NCBI GenBank assembly: GCA_041678625.1
Contig: JBAYNS010000018.1
Coordinates: forward strand, 1 to 15,106
Source: JBAYNS01 sp041678625
GTDB taxonomy: Bacteria > Patescibacteriota > Gracilibacteria > Peribacterales > Peribacteraceae
Reading direction: 5' to 3'
Length of the DNA: 15,106 nucleotides
Shown: one piece after another, positions 12,318 through 15,106 of the stretch
Numbering within the stretch: the first letter of the stretch is position 1
How the letters are laid out: the number at the start of each line of letters is the position of its first letter
Notes under the pieces: model-generated
Told to the model about the DNA's origin: nothing
The model's input: only the letters and a program-made list of their open reading frames with translations
Databases searched by the model: none
Made by a program: the position numbers and the translations under genes

Positions 12318-14366
12318 ATGCCCAAAAAAGACAGCTACGGTGCCGAACAAATCCAGGTGCTTGAAGGCCTGGAGCCTGTGCGCAAGCGCCCGGGAATGTA
12401 TATCGGGTCCACCGATACGCGTGGATTACACCATTGTGTTTATGAAATCGTGGACAATGCGATCGATGAAGCAATGGGCGGATACTGCACGCAGATTATT
12501 GTCATGCTGCATGATGATGGTTCGGTGAGCGTTGATGATAACGGACGCGGTATTCCGGTCGACATTCATCCCAAACTCAAGAAGCCCGCATTGGAGATTG
12601 TGCTGACTACGCTGCATGCGGGTGGAAAATTCGGCGGTGATGACAGCGGATACAAGGTATCAGGAGGTTTGCACGGTGTGGGTTCTTCGGTGGTGAACGC
12701 ATTGAGCTCCTTTATGCGTGCAGAGGTGTATCGCGATGGAAAAATTCACGTACAGGAATACAGTCGCGGCAAGCCGACGATGGCTCTGAAGGTTGAAGGA
12801 AAAACAGAAAAACAGGGAACAAAAATCTCCTTTATACCTGATACGCAGATCTTTGATACGACGGCGTTTTCCATGGACATGATCATGACGCGACTGCGGC
12901 AACAGGCGTATCTGACGCGCGGTGTCACGATTGCCATCATGGATGAGCGCAAGGAACGACCCGAAGAAGATCTCAATCTTCCGCGTCTGTACCGTTTCCA
13001 TTTTGAAGGAGGAATCTCTGCGTATGTATCACATCTCAACGAATCGAAAGAACGCATTGGTACGCCTATCTGGTTTGAGAAAGATACGAGTGATGGTCTG
13101 GTGGAGGTGGCGCTCCAGTACACCAAGTCATTCCAGGAGCATGTGGTGAGTTTTGCAAATAACATTCACACCGCAGAAGGCGGACATCATCTTACGGGAT
13201 TCAAGGCTGCGCTGACGCGTACCATCAACGCCTATGCGCGCAGTCAGAATATTCTCAAAGAAAAAGAGGAGAACCTTACGGCGGATGATGTGCGCGAAGG
13301 GCTCACAGCGGTGATTGCCGTGCGTCTGAAAGATCCGCAATTTGAAGGACAAACCAAGGGGAAGCTTGGAAATGCAGAGATGAAAACCGCTGTGGAAACC
13401 GTAGTGAACGAGAAGCTTGCCGAGTATATGGAAGAACATCCGGGTGAGGCGCGGGATATCATCGCAAAATGTTTGCTGGCTTCACGCGCTCGTCTTGCCG
13501 CCCGCGCCGCCCGCGACAGCGTTATTCGCAAGGGCGTGCTGGAAGGCATGACACTCCCCGGCAAACTCGCAGATTGTTCCAGTAAAGATCCCAGTGAGTG
13601 CGAACTCTTTATTGTAGAGGGAGATTCTGCAGGCGGTTCGGCCAAACAAGGTCGTAATCGCGAATTTCAGGCAATCCTTCCTCTCCGCGGGAAAATTCTC
13701 AATGTGGAACAGGCGCGTCTGGATCGCATGCTTGCCAACAATGAGATTAAATCCTTGATCATTGCGCTTGGGATTGGCATTGGTGATGTCAAAGATATGA
13801 CCAAGCTGCGCTATGACCGCGTGGTCATCATGACAGACGCGGACGTTGATGGCGCGCATATCCGCACGCTCCTTCTCACATTGTTCTTCCGGTACTTCCC
13901 CGAACTCATCGATGGTAAACATCTTTACATTGCACAGCCACCGCTCTACAAGATTGCCAAAGGAAAAGAGGCACGGTATGCGTACTCTGATGAAGAGAAA
14001 GAGAAAGTTCTTGTAGAACTCGGCGTGGATCCGCATGACGAGGGAGAAATCGTCACATCGGGCGAGGATGCAGAAACGGAGCCGACGGAAAGTGATAGCG
14101 AGGAGAATCAGGAGGATGAGAAGGCTACGAAAGCAAAGAGATCTTCCCGCGTGGTTATTCAGCGCTACAAAGGTTTGGGAGAAATGAACCCCGATCAACT
14201 GTGGGATACCACCATGGATCCGGAGAACCGCAGTATGTACCGCGTAACGATGGACGATGCGGAACGGGCAGATGCCACGTTCACAACGCTCATGGGTTCA
14301 GAAGTTGCGCCGCGCAGGAAGTTCATTCAGACGCACGCAAAAGGAGTGAAGAACCTCGACGTCTAA
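12318..14366 (+). CDS. gyrB: DNA gyrase subunit B
   Basis: The ATPase subunit of the type IIA topoisomerase that introduces negative supercoils together with GyrA. The 682-residue product has the GHKL ATPase motifs YEIVDNAIDEA (42-52), DDNGRGIP (73-80) and GGLHGVGSSVVN (116-127). The transducer region has NIHTAEGGHHLTGFK (282-296). The TOPRIM domain has catalytic E434 in VEGDSAGG and DADVD (507-511). The tail QRYKGLGEMNP (615-625) contacts GyrA. An acidic insertion of about 40 residues (568-608) precedes it, much smaller than the E. coli insert. ATG at 12318 begins MPKKDSYGAEQIQVLEG, the normal N-terminus; the frame is open upstream but runs antisense to rpsU. Stop TAA followed at once by TGA. 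No gyrA nearby. ParE is less likely. Confidence 0.95.
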   Translation: MPKKDSYGAEQIQVLEGLEPVRKRPGMYIGSTDTRGLHHCVYEIVDNAIDEAMGGYCTQIIVMLHDDGSVSVDDNGRGIPVDIHPKLKKPALEIVLTTLHAGGKFGGDDSGYKVSGGLHGVGSSVVNALSSFMRAEVYRDGKIHVQEYSRGKPTMALKVEGKTEKQGTKISFIPDTQIFDTTAFSMDMIMTRLRQQAYLTRGVTIAIMDERKERPEEDLNLPRLYRFHFEGGISAYVSHLNESKERIGTPIWFEKDTSDGLVEVALQYTKSFQEHVVSFANNIHTAEGGHHLTGFKAALTRTINAYARSQNILKEKEENLTADDVREGLTAVIAVRLKDPQFEGQTKGKLGNAEMKTAVETVVNEKLAEYMEEHPGEARDIIAKCLLASRARLAARAARDSVIRKGVLEGMTLPGKLADCSSKDPSECELFIVEGDSAGGSAKQGRNREFQAILPLRGKILNVEQARLDRMLANNEIKSLIIALGIGIGDVKDMTKLRYDRVVIMTDADVDGAHIRTLLLTLFFRYFPELIDGKHLYIAQPPLYKIAKGKEARYAYSDEEKEKVLVELGVDPHDEGEIVTSGEDAETEPTESDSEENQEDEKATKAKRSSRVVIQRYKGLGEMNPDQLWDTTMDPENRSMYRVTMDDAERADATFTTLMGSEVAPRRKFIQTHAKGVKNLDV

Positions 14367-14370
14367 TGAA

Positions 14371-14427
14371 AAAATAAAAAGTGAAAAATGATGACATGGT
14401 ACGACAATGGATCATTTTTTATTTTTC
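14371..14427. terminator. AT-rich bidirectional terminator between gyrB and hisS
   Basis: GAAAAATGAT (14384-14393) and the reverse-complementary ATCATTTTTT (from 14411) form a stem around an 18-base loop, and the outer A-rich and T-rich arms extend the pairing imperfectly to about 57 bases. Each strand ends in a T-rich run, so it can serve both converging genes. Extra copies of TTTTTCATT lie just beyond. Confidence 0.6.
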
Positions 14428-14449
14428 ATTCATACATTTTTCATTTTCC

Positions 14450-15106
14450 TTAGTCTTCGTCCACATCAACAAATTGATCCCGCAGCGTGTAGGTATCCAA
14501 GCTCTCTTCTCCACCAAGGAGTTCAATCACTGTGGGAATTACCTGATCGAAGGGGATCTCCTTCTGTTTTCCGGCAGCCATATCCCGCAGGATGATGGTG
14601 CCGTTCTTCACTTCCATCTTCCCCAGGAGCAATGTGTACTTTGCCTGGAACTTGTCCGCCAGGCGCATCTGGCTTTTCAGACTCGCTTCGCCAAGGGCGC
14701 CCAGCGTGTGGACGCCTTTTTCCCGCAGGTCAGAGATCAGCATAAGGCAGGTCTTCTTTGCTTCGGGACCCAGTTGCGCAACAAAGACATCCATCTGGTC
14801 TTTGTTCGGCGCTTGAACTCCCGCCTGTTTCATGTGCCAGATCATGCGTTCCACACCGCCGGCAAAGCCGATACCCGGTGTGGGTTGTCCTCCCAGAAGC
14901 TCAATGAGACCGTCGTAGCGCCCGCCACCACCCACCGCATTCTGTCCGTGGGTTTCCGTATCCCAGAATTCAAAGACTGTTTGTGTGTAGTAATCCAGCC
15001 CGCGCACCAGTGTGGCATTTTCCACAAAAGGAATCTCGAGTGCTTCCAGATATTCCAGGAGCGTTGCGTGATATTCCTTGCTCTCATCATCAAGGAATTG
15101 CGTGAG
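14450..15106 (-). CDS. hisS: Histidine--tRNA ligase, C-terminal half (5' end outside window)
   Basis: A class II aminoacyl-tRNA synthetase that charges tRNA-His. The visible 218 residues are the C-terminal half of a protein normally about 420-430 long; the frame is open through the window edge and a GTG at 15025 is internal, not the start. The HisRS signature LVRGLDYYTQTVFEF (fragment residues 33-47), the glycine-rich GGGGRYDGL (59-67) and motif 3 in PGIGFAGGVERMI (77-89) are present. The anticodon-binding domain follows from MDVFVAQLGPEA, ending in an acidic FVDVDED tail. Stop TAA. It converges on gyrB with a shared palindromic terminator 83 bases wide between the genes. Confidence 0.96.
   Translation of the reverse strand, partial: LTQFLDDESKEYHATLLEYLEALEIPFVENATLVRGLDYYTQTVFEFWDTETHGQNAVGGGGRYDGLIELLGGQPTPGIGFAGGVERMIWHMKQAGVQAPNKDQMDVFVAQLGPEAKKTCLMLISDLREKGVHTLGALGEASLKSQMRLADKFQAKYTLLLGKMEVKNGTIILRDMAAGKQKEIPFDQVIPTVIELLGGEESLDTYTLRDQFVDVDED

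Noticed and set aside
1..15106. UGA recoding (Gly or Trp) as in some related lineages
   Set aside because: rpsB, rpsU and glyS end at TGA exactly where their families end, and no conserved gene has an internal TGA.

Overview
The window looks like chromosomal core sequence from a member of the Candidate Phyla Radiation (Patescibacteria), possibly Peregrinibacteria-like. This placement is an inference from gene style, not a phylogenetic result. The supporting points are compact genes, a VirD4/TraG-like ATPase standing alone, a dimeric-type glycyl-tRNA synthetase, a short S21, structured intergenic repeats that leak into protein C-termini, and almost no Shine-Dalgarno sequences. Several complete conserved proteins (S2, S21, GlyRS) end at TGA, so the code appears to be standard, without the UGA recoding of Gracilibacteria and relatives.

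Left part (1-1006): an AT-richer stretch with the tail of an unknown plus-strand gene and a 159-residue unknown protein on the minus strand, followed by a gene-poor stretch holding copy 1 of a structured repeat (family A). Minus-strand block (1007-8373): in transcription order from the right, glyS, then a 557-base gene-free stretch rich in hairpins and repeats, a STAS-domain protein, rpsB, tsf, a single-domain response regulator, and a membrane-anchored VirD4/TraG-like ATPase. rpsB and tsf form the usual pair. The response regulator and the ATPase each appear to have their own promoter.

Plus-strand block (8476-11856): a signal-peptide-bearing PrsW-family membrane protease, then an exported S41 carboxy-terminal protease with SLH-like repeats and a PDZ domain. 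Together these suggest a cell-envelope proteolysis or sensing unit. Right end: rpsU (minus) faces the S41 gene; gyrB (plus) is divergent from rpsU and has a promoter only ten bases from its ATG; hisS (minus, 5' end outside the window) converges on gyrB across an AT-rich palindrome that probably terminates both.

Most of the window is ordinary housekeeping sequence. The observations most worth a second look are: (i) the family A repeats, each lying just downstream of a minus-strand gene, one of which supplies the last 25 residues and the stop codon of the STAS protein; (ii) a 47-base inverted repeat that folds as a compact three-way junction; (iii) promoters placed so close to start codons that several mRNAs should be leaderless or nearly so, matching the missing Shine-Dalgarno sites; and (iv) a long hairpin with a T-tract between rpsU and gyrB that would make the protease transcript antisense to rpsU. 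I see no CRISPR array, tRNA, rRNA or intact insertion sequence.
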